This document shows positions 12,801 to 26,177 of a stretch of DNA of 64,000 nucleotides, one piece after another. The notes beneath the pieces were generated by a model. It was given only the letters and a program-made list of their open reading frames with translations. It did no database searches and had not been told where the DNA came from. A program made the translations under genes and the position numbers. Position 1 is the stretch's first letter. Each line of letters begins with the position of its first letter. The stretch covers positions 45,401,744 through 45,465,743 of the forward strand of contig JARCOQ010000002.1 in the NCBI GenBank assembly GCA_029207755.1, given 5' to 3'. This DNA is from Chamaea fasciata (taxonomy: Eukaryota > Chordata > Aves > Passeriformes > Sylviidae).

Positions 12801-12975
12801 TAGCAAGAAGACAAAGCAATTAGTGACCAGGAAAGCAGTATACTAAGTACACGATGTCAGCTTGACAAAAGGGAAGGAAGAGAAGGAAGTATCCATTCTA
12901 TTTTCTAGGCTGAAGATAGAGACAAGGAAGTGAAAGGGTCTTTTGCAGTTTGCAGAGCACATCTGTTTATCTTAC
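9838..12975 (-). other. SPATA13 intron 3 (3.1 kb)
   Basis: Donor gtaaga at 12975 and acceptor cggtag at 9838. It holds one CR1 fragment at 10133-10400. The rest is AT-rich unique-looking sequence without a recognised element. Confidence 0.8.
10133..10400 (+). mobile_element. CR1 LINE fragment (3' untranslated region part)
   Basis: The plus strand carries GAGCACCTCTCCTATGAAGA, GGGTTGTTCAGCCTGGAGAA, GGGGGCCTACAAGAAAGCTA and TAGTAATAGGACAAGGGGGA, all hallmarks of the avian CR1 3' region, and breaks off after GGAACAGGTTTTC. It lacks the terminal 8-bp repeat, so it is truncated at the 3' side or interrupted. It lies antisense to SPATA13. Confidence 0.9.
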
Positions 12976-13338
12976 TTGTGTCAGCAGATTTTCTCTCTCT
13001 TCTATTTGATCGTCTCCATAGAAATTGACCCCACCTATTACAGAGATGGGTCTTCTTTTTCGCCCTCTGTGGTAGCCTACAGTATTGCTTTGGATCACAG
13101 ACCCAACAGACGCCAGTCCTGGCTGATCTTCTCCATCTGTGCAGCCTGTCTTGTGAGACTCCACTGCAACTGCATCTTCTGGTATAGAGAAACTTCGGAT
13201 GCACATTTGCCCATAGTCTGAGAGAGGTCTGGGCCGGGATCTTTTTCCAGAGCCCCATTTCCTGGGTGTGACCTTTTGTGAGTCTGCCTTTTCTTCATCC
13301 TGGGATGTGGACCTCTTCCAGTGGTCATCAGAAACAAC
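12976..13338 (-). CDS. SPATA13: SPATA13 coding exon 3: basic region ending in RRPISVIGG
   Basis: This exon is 363 nt, 121 codons, phase 0 at both ends. The acceptor is acatttaaaaag|GTTGTTTC, with a poor pyrimidine tract. The donor is ACACAA|gtaaga. The peptide starts VVSDDHWKRSTSQDEEKADS. It then has a basic stretch (TPRKWGSGKRSRPRPLSDYG), a CIRSFSIPEDA element and a Ser/Gly-rich middle. It ends with the Asef-family signature GRKRRPISVIGGV and the tail ENLLTQ. The short human isoform, which starts with its own small exon, begins to match just before RRPISVIGG, so the first two thirds of this exon are specific to longer isoforms. Ser after Arg/Lys-Arg (RRPIS) is a plausible basophilic kinase site; that is inference. 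Confidence 0.94.
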
Positions 13339-13756
13339 CTTTTTAAATGTGAACAAGTCAAATAAGCCACAGAATTTTCTGATAGTTAATCATTTATGAG
13401 TTTGTCATATGGCAGATCAACTTAACATGTCTAAAACAGAAGAAGTTACCATAAATAAAACAAATGCAATTGACAATTCAGGAAGAGATAACTTTGCAAA
13501 GCAGACACATTATGCTTGTGATGAGTAAGGTAAACACCCAACAATCAGTACCTCTTTGGCAAACAAGACTAATAACACTAAAAAACTCAGCTATTGCCTC
13601 AGCAGAACAGACAGGTCCTATCTCAAACACTGAATTCGTGGAACAGTATCTTGGAAAGATCACTCTGTGCTCACAGGACCTGTTTCTATGCACAAGTTGG
13701 ATAATACAGGTAACAGCAGTAAAAATAACTCAGTTGGGGTTTTGGACATTTTACCA

Positions 13757-14035
13757 AGGCTTGTAGCAACAGGATAAAGAGGCAACAATTTTAAATTGAA
13801 AGAAAGTGTGTTTAGATTACAAATTACGAAGACATTCTTGACCATGAGGGTGGTGAAGCACAAGAACAGGTTGCCCAGGGAGGCTGTGGATGCTTCAACC
13901 CTGGTATTGCTCAAGGCCAGGTTGGATGGGGCTCTGGGCAACCTGGTCTAGTGAAAGGTGTCCCTGTCCATGGCTGGTGGATTGGAACTGGATGATCTTG
14001 GTCCCTTCCAAGCCAACCCATTCTATGGAATTTCT
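13757..14035 (+). mobile_element. CR1 LINE fragment with 3' terminus
   Basis: The plus strand carries TGAGGGTGGTGAAGCACAAG, AACAGGTTGCCCAGGGAGGC, AAGGCCAGGTTGGATGGGGC, ACCTGGTCTAGTG and the terminal CCTTCCAAGCCAACCCATTC, the last 280 bp of CR1. It starts close to the point in the CR1 consensus that the 10.1-kb fragment covers, but overlaps it, so these are two separate insertions. It is 5'-truncated as usual for CR1 and antisense to the gene. Confidence 0.92.
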
Positions 14036-15379
14036 CTGTTTCACCTCTGTTCAGTGATGAAAGTGAACGGCAAGGCTGCAGTTCGACCGCTTGCAGATCC
14101 ATGTAACTGTAAGCTGATACCAGACTGGGCAGTCACACTCCCTCCTACCACTCACTCCCACAACCCCACTTGGTCAGATCTAGAGATTCTGCAGCCAGGA
14201 GTGAATTAAGTGAGCAAGCTCATCCAGTTTGGAAGGGAGAAGCTCGCTTCCCATGCACTCTGAGAGGTTAAAGTTATACAGATTATATTAGAGATATATT
14301 ATTGCACTAACACAGGAAAAAATGATGGGTTTAGATAGGAAGCTTGGAAAACAAGCATTTTGTTCCTATTTAACAGCACATCTGGCTCATAGAGGTTAAT
14401 GCCTTCAAGTATCACAACTGCAGTGGTATTACAAGTTTGGAAATAAAATAACCTCCGCTGAAATACTTGGTAGAGGGAACATTTTTAAGCATTTCAATGC
14501 ATTTGAAGTAATACTATTGTATTTTTTTTCTAGCAAAACCCTTGCAATTTTTCAGAAAAAAAAACCTGCACACAAAAATTAATGTTCATTTTTCCCTCAA
14601 ATATCTGATTTCTTGGTGTTTCTTGGCTTTTCCCAGTTCCTTTATAAAAATAGAAAAGAAAGAGAGAAAGCTAGTAAGTACTCCAAGAAAGAAAAGCACT
14701 ATTTTGTCTCTCTCTAACTCTATTTCGTTCATCTGTTCAAGACCAGATGAAGGCATTCCAGATATTGCATAACCAAAGCAAACATGCAGCCCAGAAGCAG
14801 CCTTTTACAATGATGTCTGTGACAGAGGATTTATCTTCTGTCACCTCCTTGTCCACCTGCCATTTTCAGCTAGGCCACTACAAATCCGAGTCTACTACAA
14901 AATCCACTACAAAAACGAGTCTTTTTTAAGCCACAGTGAGCAGATATTGCTTTTTGTTTGAAACACACCTTAAGATTAATTCCATGGTATGAAAGCACAT
15001 CATAGTGCTTTTTTCAAAGCACTTAGCCAGTACGCAGAGTTACTAACCAGTCAATATTTTAACACAATTACTGCAATTAGAAAAAAAAAAAATCAACATC
15101 ACACATTGCTCTACATTCAATTATTTCACTTACAGAATGAAATTTATTCTAAACAGAGTACTTTAAAAAATTTGGTTTCTATGGCATGACACCTGTCACT
15201 CAAGCAAGAACTTCAGGTTCTCTACAGATTTGTGTTCAGCACCAGTTTTAACAGCGCATTTAATTAAGCAGCGAGTCACTGCCCGGCTGGTGCATTAACA
15301 CAGCTTCAGCAAAGCTGCCCCTTAAGCACAGCCCCGCCAAGTCTGAGCAGCAAAGTCATGGGTTAAATAAAGTTCTTAC

Positions 15380-15448
15380 CTCAGAATCAGACACAGGTAA
15401 AGGGTCTCCACATATGCAGTGACTGAGAAAGGAGCTCATGAGAGTCAT
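15380..15448 (-). CDS. Candidate alternative first coding exon of SPATA13
   Basis: In the 12.8-kb intron, ATG at 15448 (A at -3) opens 23 codons, starting MTLMSSFLSHC and ending PLPVSDSE, and stops exactly at a consensus donor, GATTCTGAG|gtaagaac. The donor is phase 0 and fits the phase-0 acceptor of exon 3, which would give a short isoform starting here and continuing VVSDDHW. The same frame stays open upstream to about 15529. A good acceptor (gctctcatttgtag) lies at 15486-15487, so the piece could also be the second exon of a transcript starting elsewhere. I do not recognise the peptide from human SPATA13, whose short isoform has a different first exon. Proposed from splice logic only. Confidence 0.4.
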
Positions 15449-15480
15449 TTTATGTTTTTGTTTCGCAAAGTCTTGTCCAT
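15449..15480 (-). promoter_or_regulatory. Short upstream open frame overlapping the candidate start
   Basis: An ATG at 15480 opens an 11-codon frame whose TGA overlaps the ATG at 15448 as ATGA. If the candidate exon is real, this is a classical upstream frame that could lower or couple translation. Confidence 0.3.
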
Positions 15481-18246
15481 AAGAGCTACAAATGAGAGCA
15501 CACTCTCTGCATAACCAGTCAGGCAAAGTTCATACCATGATCCTGTACTTTTAGACTGAGGGAAGGACACGTCACACGTCATCTCATAATCTGCTGCTTA
15601 CACCCTTATCTTGAGCAATAACATTTGCAGAGGACTGCTTTCACTCTGCAGGACTCCACCTACAGTAGTGATCCAAATGACAGCCAGATTAATCTCTGCT
15701 GTACAACAAACAATGCTGAAGGGTGTGTGTTTTTAGTCTTAGATCAATAAACTGCACTGAATAAAACAAAAAGAGAAAACATAATACTGTCACTGCAAAA
15801 ACCAGGGGAAACTGGACTGATAATCTCACATCCCTCTAAGTAGCCTGCTCAAGCAGGACCTGATCAAGTGACCACTTACTAGCAGGAATAAAAATATCCA
15901 GTACATAACTCATAGGCTCCAGTCTGCTCCAGTGACTGCAGTCACTTAAGCATAAGTGTGATTCTTGACATTAAGGAAAAATTCTGAGGAAACAATTGGA
16001 TTCCACCTGTGACTGGCTTTATACTGGTGCACCACTGCTGACCTCAAATTACCTTCTCCTAATGAATCTTTTATAAGTGAAAGAAGGTTGATGTTGAACA
16101 ATTATTACTGGGAACATTTACAGATGTGTAGAGATATACATGCCACCTCATATAGGATGAAAATCAAAATCTCAGGCACCAGCTCATGCATTTTAAGTGC
16201 TGGTCAAAAATTTCAAGGCATTTTGAGATTTCTGAGAAGTTAAGGTCTAAGATTAATCCACACTGGATTTTCTGAAATTCATACCTGCTAGTCTAGCAAC
16301 AGCACAGGATCACCAATACTAGCAATCAAGACTATTAATCTTGCCTTTTAGGCTGTATCTTCAGGTTTCCTCTGAGACTGCAAATGCAAACAGCTCTGCT
16401 TGTCTGTCCTGATGCAAATAACTAAATTTCTACAACAGCAAATTAGTTGCATCATTGTATTTCAATGATTATTCCTGACACCAGTGTATCTACAAATACA
16501 ACCATTTAAAATGAACATTTACTTCAATCCAGGTAACACTTACATTTGCTATAGTTCCCTTCAAATATGTCACTCTTAGCTGCAGATTCCCACATTTAAA
16601 TTTCAATTCTGCAATAGTGCTGTCTGTACATTAACTGGATAATAAAGCTGTCATCACAGCCAGAAGAAATCTAGGATGAAATTTCATTGCCTGAACATAA
16701 GCAGCCAGGGCCATTTCAAATGTCCAGAGGAATCTAAGATATCTCCACATGCCATGCATCATGCAAGTATGACACACGACCTATGGGAGACCTGGGCCAT
16801 CCAGAATCAGCCCCTGGGAACAAAGGGAAGCCTGTCAGGACATCTCCAGCAGTGCTGGGTCTTTTATGTTCCAGGAATCAAGCTGAGCCCCTAAACAAGA
16901 CCATCAGCCAAGCCTACTCAGTGACCAGCCAGGCAGCACTACAGGGAGGAATCAGGTGTCAAGCTGGATTGCAGGTAGGTTTAGATGGAGCTACAATCAT
17001 GTTCCCCAGTGCTGTGGACAACCCTGCCTGGTCCTCACCTCCTGCTCCAGAAATGTGCAGCTTCACCACAAAGTGTTTTCCAGCTGTGTGCAGCTTTCTG
17101 ATAGCTGTCCCTCACTTCACTTGACAGCTTTTTTTATTTGGGCTCAACTCCAGGTGTCACACTCAGGTGTGCTGTTAATGCTGTGTTCCCCAGGACCCCC
17201 TGACCACACCCAACGGGCTACAGTGGGAGCTCTCCCAGGCTGCTCCCAGGTAAACAGCTACACCACAGAGCCTGTGCCCAGCCAGACCAAACCCCTCCCG
17301 TGCCTGGGCCCAGACTGATTTCCCAATCCAGGAACAGCAGCTTCAAGGACTTGATCATGATCTCACTCAGCTCAACCTGGCACTGGTACAACCCTGCCCC
17401 ATTTAATGGCACATGACTGCTATCGGCATTCTCTGTACTCATTAATAACCAAGGTAAGCAACATCAGCATCAGATGTTTAATCACTGAAATCTGAGCTTA
17501 GTCTTTAGAGCCTGGTTCTCCAACTATTACTCAGACCACTGTGTACCTTTGATAAATTTAGCACTCAGAACTGATTTCAGGGGAAGTGCTGCTCAAGGAG
17601 CACAACATGTGATTTTTACAGTACTGATAAAATATTGCTTATGTGGATGCAACTTTTATCAGTGATATGGCAAAGAAATTGCCAGTACCTGAAATTGCAT
17701 GGCAGGACTTCTGCTGGTGCAGTTACACCAACCATAAATAACCCTGCATCCTCTATACCTGACCCCATTCTCTGCTGCAGAGAAAGCCCAAACCAGAAGT
17801 CTGACCCAACAGAACCTGCTGCTGGTCAGCTTCCTGCTGTTGGGACACTTTTGAGGGCTGACACCATGATAGCAAAGGAAAAGCCCTGAGTGATTTTTTT
17901 CTGTCAACGTGTTTAGCCAATAAACTCCCTAATTAAAATTCCCTCTTTATGAAGGTCTTGATGACTGTGAACATTGCTGAGGCTCTCTGACCACTAATCT
18001 GCATTTCAACCCCTACTGTTACCTATTTGTATTTTTAAAATTTTATCTTTATGTTTCAAATGCAATAATATTCCATAACATGCACATACAGACAAGTACA
18101 AAGGTATAAGAGGACACACCTCTCCTGAAAGGTTTTCCCTATCTGGTAATCTGCTGGGAAGTCACATGAATCACATGTAGGTGCCTCTTGGATACAGATC
18201 CCCAGCCTTCCTTTTCTCCAGGCAAAAGAGCATCCTGACTCTGCTT

Positions 18247-18318
18247 CTGCTTTTTTTCTTTTCCTCCTTTTTTTTTTTGTGTGCTTTTTTTGTTGTTGTT
18301 GTTTATTTGTTTGTTTTC
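18247..18318 (+). repeat. T-rich / (GTT)n low-complexity tract
   Basis: About 70 nt are nearly all T with a short TTGTTGTTGTTG stretch. On the gene strand this is A-rich. No associated element was recognised. Confidence 0.7.
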
Positions 18319-21300
18319 CTTAGTTACACAGTAAGCTGCAATACTTCTTGTTCTGTTATCTCTGTATGTTTGAGCTGCCTGGCTGAAATGTAATTTTGCT
18401 AACTACTGCTGCCTTTTTCTAACCCAGTGAAAACACATAATCAAAACCTAGTAATGTCTTTACAAAAATGCGTATTAATTTCCAAATGCAATTTATTAAA
18501 AGGTGTGATTAATTAAGCATATGATGAGAATCTATCTTGAAACTATCACAATACTTCTAGGTCATGTAGGTATCTTTGTATTTTGATCAAGAATATACAT
18601 TTCTGCATATATTTAGGGGTCTATATAAAAATGTACAAATGTCTTACACTAGCAATGACAGCTCTATATAACATAACATTGGTGATTACTAAACAGCTAT
18701 TATTTCTGTATAAGGCAATAACTGCCCAATCTCAGGAACTCAGCAGTAATAGTAGAATTTGTTTTCAGTTTATACAAGCCACCAACATAAAAAGGGTGAA
18801 GTGATTGTGACCTAGTAGCTATAAATTATTTTACCACCTTGACCTAACGGAGTAGAAGTCTTGACACGTCTCCACCCAGGTACACGATAAAAGGTAACCA
18901 CTGCACTTCTTGTTAATAAATAGCAGCTGGGAGAGCATTAGCTGAAGTTCATTTATCATCAATGCTAAATGAGGTCAAAAGCTTGTTTTATGTTTCATGG
19001 ATATGATCAATACTTTCTCTTTTTTGCAAATTGTTGCGACAGACACAGAGATTATGAAACCCTGGATAAATAAAGCATCCCAGAGAAAATTTATTTATTG
19101 CTTTCTTTCTAGGTTTCATAAAAAGATTCTGAAGTGTTAAGAGAGCCCAGTGACTCCCTACTGATCCAAAAGTGACAATTTCCAACAGTGATACCACAGC
19201 AATAGCTACGAAGGAAATGATTGCTTTTACTGTAGAAGTAAGCACACTTTCAGTAATTGCATCTTCAATCACAAACAAACGAGAATTATTAAACCAGTCC
19301 AATCCAAGAAAATTTCCATCTATTCCTTTCTAATTAAATGCAAATTGCATTATATTCTTTTTCTTTACATCCCTCTGCCTCCTGTGCCACTAACATCATC
19401 TCTTTTCAATTAGCCTTTGAGAAGACCCCACATAAATGCATTGATTATCTATCCCTAGAATACGAAGGGCAATTCAACCAGTAGTCTGCAAAATACAATC
19501 CATGAAATAGCTGCAAAAAAACCCAAAACTGCTTAAATTACACCTATATAGACAAGCAAAGCAGAAGCAATCAAAGTAATACAACCATGGCCAACATTTA
19601 ACACAAGTTTTGCTTAGAGGATAACCTGCTTTTTCTTTTCCCCTTCCCCCCATACAAAAAAAATAATTGTGTGGAGCCACACTTCTAAAATTTGCAAAGT
19701 CCTGATGCTGAGGGGAACTCCCTAAAGGAATACCACTGGACTACACCAGTATAAGCTCACAGAATAGATGCAGGGAATAGTATGCATTTTAGTAAAGAAA
19801 AATGATATTACTGTGCCCTGTAACATGGCAAAAGCAACCCCCATTAGCAACACAAACTGCTGTGGTAAAATACTCATTTTGGAAGTTTTAAAAATTGGGG
19901 GGGAAAATGTATAGAATTCTCCTCTTGGGATCTGTGGACACTAAAGCAATTGTAGTGTTCTAACCAGAAAATGCACCTATAAAACTACATTAAGAGATCA
20001 GGCTATATAGGTACAAAGAAAATTTAGCCATCTATTTCCTAAGGCCTTTTAATGCAGGTTTGCTTCATTTAACCTGATCCTTGAAAGCTTGCTTATCACA
20101 ATCCATGATAAAGCTTTCCCTCTCAGCAATATGTCTCACCAAGATTAGCGAGTTCACCTTGGTAATATCCACATTTCACAGATAAGGAACAGACACAAAA
20201 CAGTTAAGTCATGTAGAAGCATAGGGCAGGACTGGAAATGACAAGCAGATCTCATGATTCTCAAATCTGTTCCTCAGCCTCAAGGATTTCCTTCGCCCTC
20301 TCCTCTAATGCATTTCCAAAACCAAGTCAGCTAACCTATTTCCGAATGGCATAGGGGAGGAGTTTGCAGGGAAATGTATTTCCTTTGCAGAAATAATCTT
20401 ATCAGTCATATAAAAACACAAATGTGATAAAACCAGAAAAGTGTTTCCTTCAGTTTTCTGGTGACTTGATACTTGGGGATGGCTGGATGATGCTCTCATA
20501 CTGTCCTTTCTTTACCTGAGTATCTTAACTGGAACACCAAGCATGTAGTGTACAGAAAAGGGGTATTCATATTCTCTGCTTTTTTAGATGCATAGATATT
20601 AAAAAATCCAAAATAAATCCCTAAGTATTTTCTGAATTGACTCAGAACACCCCAGAACAAGTAACAGGTCTAAAAAAAAAAATTCCCTTTATTTGGCAAA
20701 ATGAGAAACTTTTTTCAGGCTATCTTAGTAATACCCATGAGCAAATCTCAAAAGCCAGATGATGACCACAGGCTGGAAGTAGAACTTTATGCTAACAAAG
20801 CACAACATAAAAAGCCGTAAGCCTCTGCCTCTCTTCAGAGTCTCTCAAAATGAGGTCCTCTGATTCTTCACTCTCTCAACCCTTCCAGAGCAAAGCCTCA
20901 TCATCCCTGCCCAAGTCCCAGCCCTGCCCGAAGCAAGTCCCAGCAGCAGTCACAAACCCCAGCCTGCAAGGGGTGGAGCTGCCTTGGGCAACTCTACGTC
21001 TGCCAGCTATTACTTCCTAGAACATGGCACGGGGGCAAGGCTGCTGTGCTCACTTCCCCCTAGCACTTGGCTGGTCTCCCAGCCTGCCACAGCATCCTGG
21101 CACCACAAGCAACATAGCAGCCTCCAGATGCCAGAAAGGGAAAATGCAGGTGGCTCAGGGGAAACTCTGCAGCTGCCTCTGCTCACTTTGGCTACCTCAA
21201 CCTATTTCACCTAGCACTGAGATGGATTTTCAGTGCCAACAACTCAACACTGCACTTGATATAAGAAACTAAATTACATGGCCAGAGGTGCTGTTCCATT

Positions 21301-24300
21301 TTCTGGGGTAATATTTATTACTCCTGACCCCAGGGTGAGCAACACCTGGGTATTACTGAGGTGCCACTGGACAGCTACAGCAGACTCAAATATGAGACAC
21401 TCTGGAAAGGCAGAGGTGCACAAATGCAATGAAGGGTGCAGCTTACCCCAGGCTAAAGTCCACCTGAGCTCTCCCTGTCACCATCCAAAACATTTCTGCA
21501 GGAATGACAGTAACTCCTGTACTATCCTACAGTTTTCAGGAATGGCCAGTTTTATTAAGAACTGCAAAGCTACTTGGTCTAAAATTCAACCCAATCCAGA
21601 ATTCAGATTACCACCACAACTGCCTTGTTTTTCTTCTTCCTAGTAGCGGATACAGCAACAAATGATTATAGGCTGCACCAAATGGATGACAGCTCTGATG
21701 CTGAGAGTTGAAAGAGCTTTTGCTGCAATAGGAAGATACTGCTATCATTTGAGGGCTCCCTTCTGCATTATTGCAGCAGTGGATTCTGCAATTTAGGTTT
21801 CTAGCAATGCGCTGTGCTTTCTAGTCTAGCTCTGGGCAAACGCGTCTGGAAGTCACTCACTGAGTGACTGTGGGGACATTGTGTGAGTGCATCCTGACTT
21901 GTGCAGAGCAGCTCAGAGTTAAGTGCAAATCCACTGTTGCTTGGACTAACTGAAACCTCAGTTTTTCTGTAAGATGCTGCTGAGAGCCTGTGATGGGGTT
22001 CTGCTGCTCTGTCCACAGGCCCCGTAGTCAGCAAGACCAGGGTGCCACTGGAGTGGAGAGCCCTCACTCTAAATTACAAGCCCCTTAGGAATAAACCCAG
22101 TTTAAGAAATTCCCCCCACTACTACACCAAATTATCCTTCAGTTTATCACATTTCCAGCTATACACGTTAGGGTGATTAAGCTACACTCTAAATTGCACA
22201 TGGATGAACCAGAGGTGAATAAATCCAAAAAGAAGGGCTCAGAGAGTCGAATGCAGCTAGCTCCCAGCAGGTGTGCTCATGCCCAGCCCCATGGCACTCA
22301 GGAACTTGAGGGAGGTACTACAGATGATCACCCTCAGATCCTGGCTACTGCTTGCTCCTTGCAGGCATTGAACATGACCACATCAAGCTACCACCCTTTG
22401 GTCCTTCACTATAAGGACACTTTTTGAAGCTAGAAATACTGAGGACAAACAGTGAGAACATTTCCAAGTCCTCTGTAGCCCACCCATAAAGCTCTTCTTC
22501 CTCTCCATCTTTATAAGCTGCCCTCCAAGTTAAGCTCGGTGTGCTCAATATTCAGAGCCCAGAGACCTGTCCAGGACAAACCAGCTCAACTCTGCCAACA
22601 GCTGAGCACTGGGAACTTTATGATGTGGACTAGTTGGGACCAGCGACATTTGTATGGCATGAACAGAAATGAGTTGACAGACAGGTCTTAGAACATTTAA
22701 AATATTGTCTGCAAATAAACTGTGACTCAACCATAATTACAGCAGAGTTACCTCTTCACTGTAATTTATCATTCACTTATGGTCATGCAGATAAGGTACT
22801 TAAGTAATAAAAAGTCTGGTGTACTGTGAAGCCAGATGCCAGCAAGGCAACCTAAATACCAGACACTAAGAGTTTGTGAAAGACTAGGTGAAATGTCAAA
22901 TAAATTGATTTTTACTTTTTTGTAACAAATTCAGAACAGTATTTTTTTCAGGCAGCCTCAGCAGCTGACACGTGCCAGTCTGAAGCAGACTAAGTTTTCA
23001 TTATTCCAGTGACACGAGGCTCTCTCTTCAAGAAAGCAAAGACTACGTGAAACACTCCAAACAAGTATAAGCTTGTACTTAATCATCTCTTCATGCTATT
23101 TAAAAGGAACATATTGAATATAAATGACAATAGCATGAAGCAGACAGTGGCAAAGCATGGGATGTCACAGGTGAGCTTTGGTGACTCACACCTCTGTAGC
23201 TCCAGAAGTGCAGAGGCAAGGATCCAGGCTGCACTTAATTAGCTCTTCCCTGGGAAGCAACCCCTGTCAGGACCAAAACCCAAGAAATCTCCCCTGCTCC
23301 AGTCCAAATCTTGCATTTTGGTGAAATTAACAAAGCAACAGAAGTGACAGGATCTCAAGACTCAATCACGTAAGGAAAAAAAACCCAAAAAACCCCAAAA
23401 CATCAATTCTGATGAAGGAATAGATGTCCTTGCAAGAATACTGCAAAATCAGCTTTACAAGGGTGGGGAAACACAAGGTAGTTTTACTTTCCATATTTGG
23501 GAAAATACAGGGATGGTCCAAATTCCACAGATTTCATTTGCTGACTAATCTACTAGGTGAGTGAGGAAGGGAATAAGCTACACTTGCTTCCAGCGACAGC
23601 AGCCAGTCCTGAAAAGAGAACCTATTTGAGCCTGACTGGTTAGGACCTTCGAAGCTTTGTACAGAAATATGTCTTCAAGCTTTAGTGGCTGTACTGGAAT
23701 AAATACTGGCTTATACATGAAATCTGTACAGAAAGGCAGATCCATGAAACATGGAAACAGTGCAGAATTGTCCATCAACACAGTATATTAAAGGTTCAGA
23801 AAAATATTTGAAAATGTGTGATGTCCATGGCTCCATACTACATTGCAAATGATTGTCGAGAGCAAACTAAGCCATCACAGAATAACTTGTTGGGCAGGTA
23901 CATTTCAGTAACGCGGAGGTGTAAGGTAAAAAATGAATTGTAGTCAAAAGTTCAAACCCCAGTGACCTCATTATGTGATCATGTGGCATTCATGAAAGTG
24001 CCTACAGGCTGAATAAACTCCGATTAAAATATAACCTGGCGTAAGTATCTTTGGTGCCAAGCTAGCTCCATGCTAAGGGAAGCATGCTGTAAAGCAGGAA
24101 ATTAAATCCTCCAAAGAAATGGCAGGAAGAAACCATACCACTCTACCTGTTTTGCAGTCACTCTGAGTGCCACAGCTTTAGGGCTGTGTATGAGATGAGA
24201 AGCAGGCATGGAAAAAAAAAAAAACAAACAAAACAACAGACTTTATATCCCTTGCACAGCAAGATATAAGCAGACCCTGTCCTGCACAGCTCCTGCTTCC

Positions 24301-26177
24301 AACCCACAACTACCACCTCCAAAAACTTTTTTTCCATCAGAAGAGAGTTCTGTCTGGATGCAGCTACACCATGTGAGCAGCCACAGCTGTTTTTACAAAG
24401 CACGGGGGCTCAGTAGAGTGAGGGCTTACAGCCAAAGGGCCTGTTCCTGGCCACCACTTCCTTCATCTTTTGCTGGGATCCATCCCATATTGTCTGCCTG
24501 CCCACTACACAAACCCAGAGCTGCCACCAGTGCACACTCTGTATTTTAGACAACTGAAGCAAGCACTAAAAGACACTCACAATTACCCTAAAATATGTTA
24601 TAATATAAAGAGAAAGCTTAAATTGCATGTTAGATAATAACAGAACGTGGTGTTAAAACTAAAAACTGCAGTAACTTTTATCCACCCAATGTACACATAT
24701 TCATGTAAAAACTGTACTGGTTTGTTGGGAGCCAAGGGGAAGGGCCAGATTAATTTCTCCTGGGTCATGATGGCAGCTCACCACTAGATGGTAGATGAGT
24801 AGCATTAATTCCACCTCCCATTTTATTCCTGAGAAATACAACTGGCATCCATCCACACTAGGGCTCTCGCCTCTTCTGCCACTGTGAAAGCTCCTTCTTG
24901 CATGTAAGTGAGAGTTTTGGAAAATATGGATCGTTGGAGCAGGTCTAGGGCTCCAGAAGAGGAATAACCTCTAAGTCCAGCCATTTATATACACTGAGTT
25001 TATTTTTCCAATCTTACCAATGCTGCAAACTCAACAGTAAACAAAATTGCTTTTCTCCAGCAGAAGGACAATACTGATAAGTTCTGTAACCATTTACAGC
25101 TAGTTTGCAAAAACTGTGCCAAGCCTTTAAAAGTAGGACAGCTACACAGACATTTGAAAACTTCACAGCATGAAAGGTTGAAGCTTGTGCAGCTGCAGCA
25201 TTGCCCTGCCTATCTCATACCTAAGGTCTAAGATACTTTAGTCAAAGTGAGGTGGCTTAAAAGATATGCCAGCTTTATTTTGTGAATGACTTGCATATTT
25301 ATACAGATCCAGATGGATTTTTGCCCCAGTGAGCTGGGGCTGAGCTAAGCCTGACTGCTTCAGACAGGTGCAAGGTATGTCTGACAGCTCTTCACCAAGG
25401 CTGCCAAATCATAGCAACTTCTCTGGTGCCAACTCACACCGTATTTTAGGTGGGGGCACAGTGTTATCAGCATACCACCTCAGAGGTGCTGCAATGTAGC
25501 TACCTACCCATTCACTGAGAATATGAAATCACTCATTAGGTGCAGTGAAAACAACAGTGTCTTCACCAAAACAACAGTAGCAACACACTCAGCCCAGCAC
25601 CTAAAGTACTGCTGCCTGCAGCAGGCAAGCAAAATAAGCAGTTTGCCCTCAGTATGCTCATCACTGCACAGGGAAAACATTGGATACAACTGAATGCTTA
25701 AACCTCTGTGCTGTGTCTTTCACGCCACACTGCTCTACAAATATTACCATGTTCTGCAAGGTTTCCACAGGCAAAGTGTTTTACAGTAAGTCAACACTAC
25801 TTCAGAATATACGGACTCTTTAAAAAAGACCTTTTAGTTGTGAAAGAAACACAGCCAGATCCTGTTCAGGCTGGTCGAATCTGACAAGGCCACATGATAA
25901 GGTGGTGTATCTGCAGGGTGCAATGAGCTGCCCTTGAAAAGGTACATTAATAGCTTTGCTGCCAAAACTTCCTTTGATATTAATGTGCAAAGAAAAAATA
26001 ATTGTACATTAGCATCCAAAGAGAATATTTAAAGGAAATAATTGCTGTCAGCATATTTTAGCAATAACAAGCTGCAGCAGCCATTACTTTGCATTGTTTG
26101 CATTGTTTTGCATTAATAAAGACAAAACCCAACAGGAAACATACATCGCTTCTGAAGGATTTTGCTTTCTTTCTTAC

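Larger units (their letters stand above)
13339..26177 (-). other. SPATA13 intron 2 (12.8 kb)
   Basis: Donor gtaaga at 26177 and acceptor aaaaag at 13339. It holds a CR1 3' end at 13757-14035, the candidate alternative exon near 15.4 kb, and a T-rich tract at 18247-18318. No other exon was recognised. No CpG island is apparent in this intron, so a promoter for the short isoform, if present, would be of the CpG-poor type. Confidence 0.8.

Noticed and set aside
24714..24790. TGTACTGGTTTGTTGGGAG resembling the 5' end of an avian LTR
   Set aside because: Only the first dozen bases fit; the following sequence does not, and no 3' end was found.
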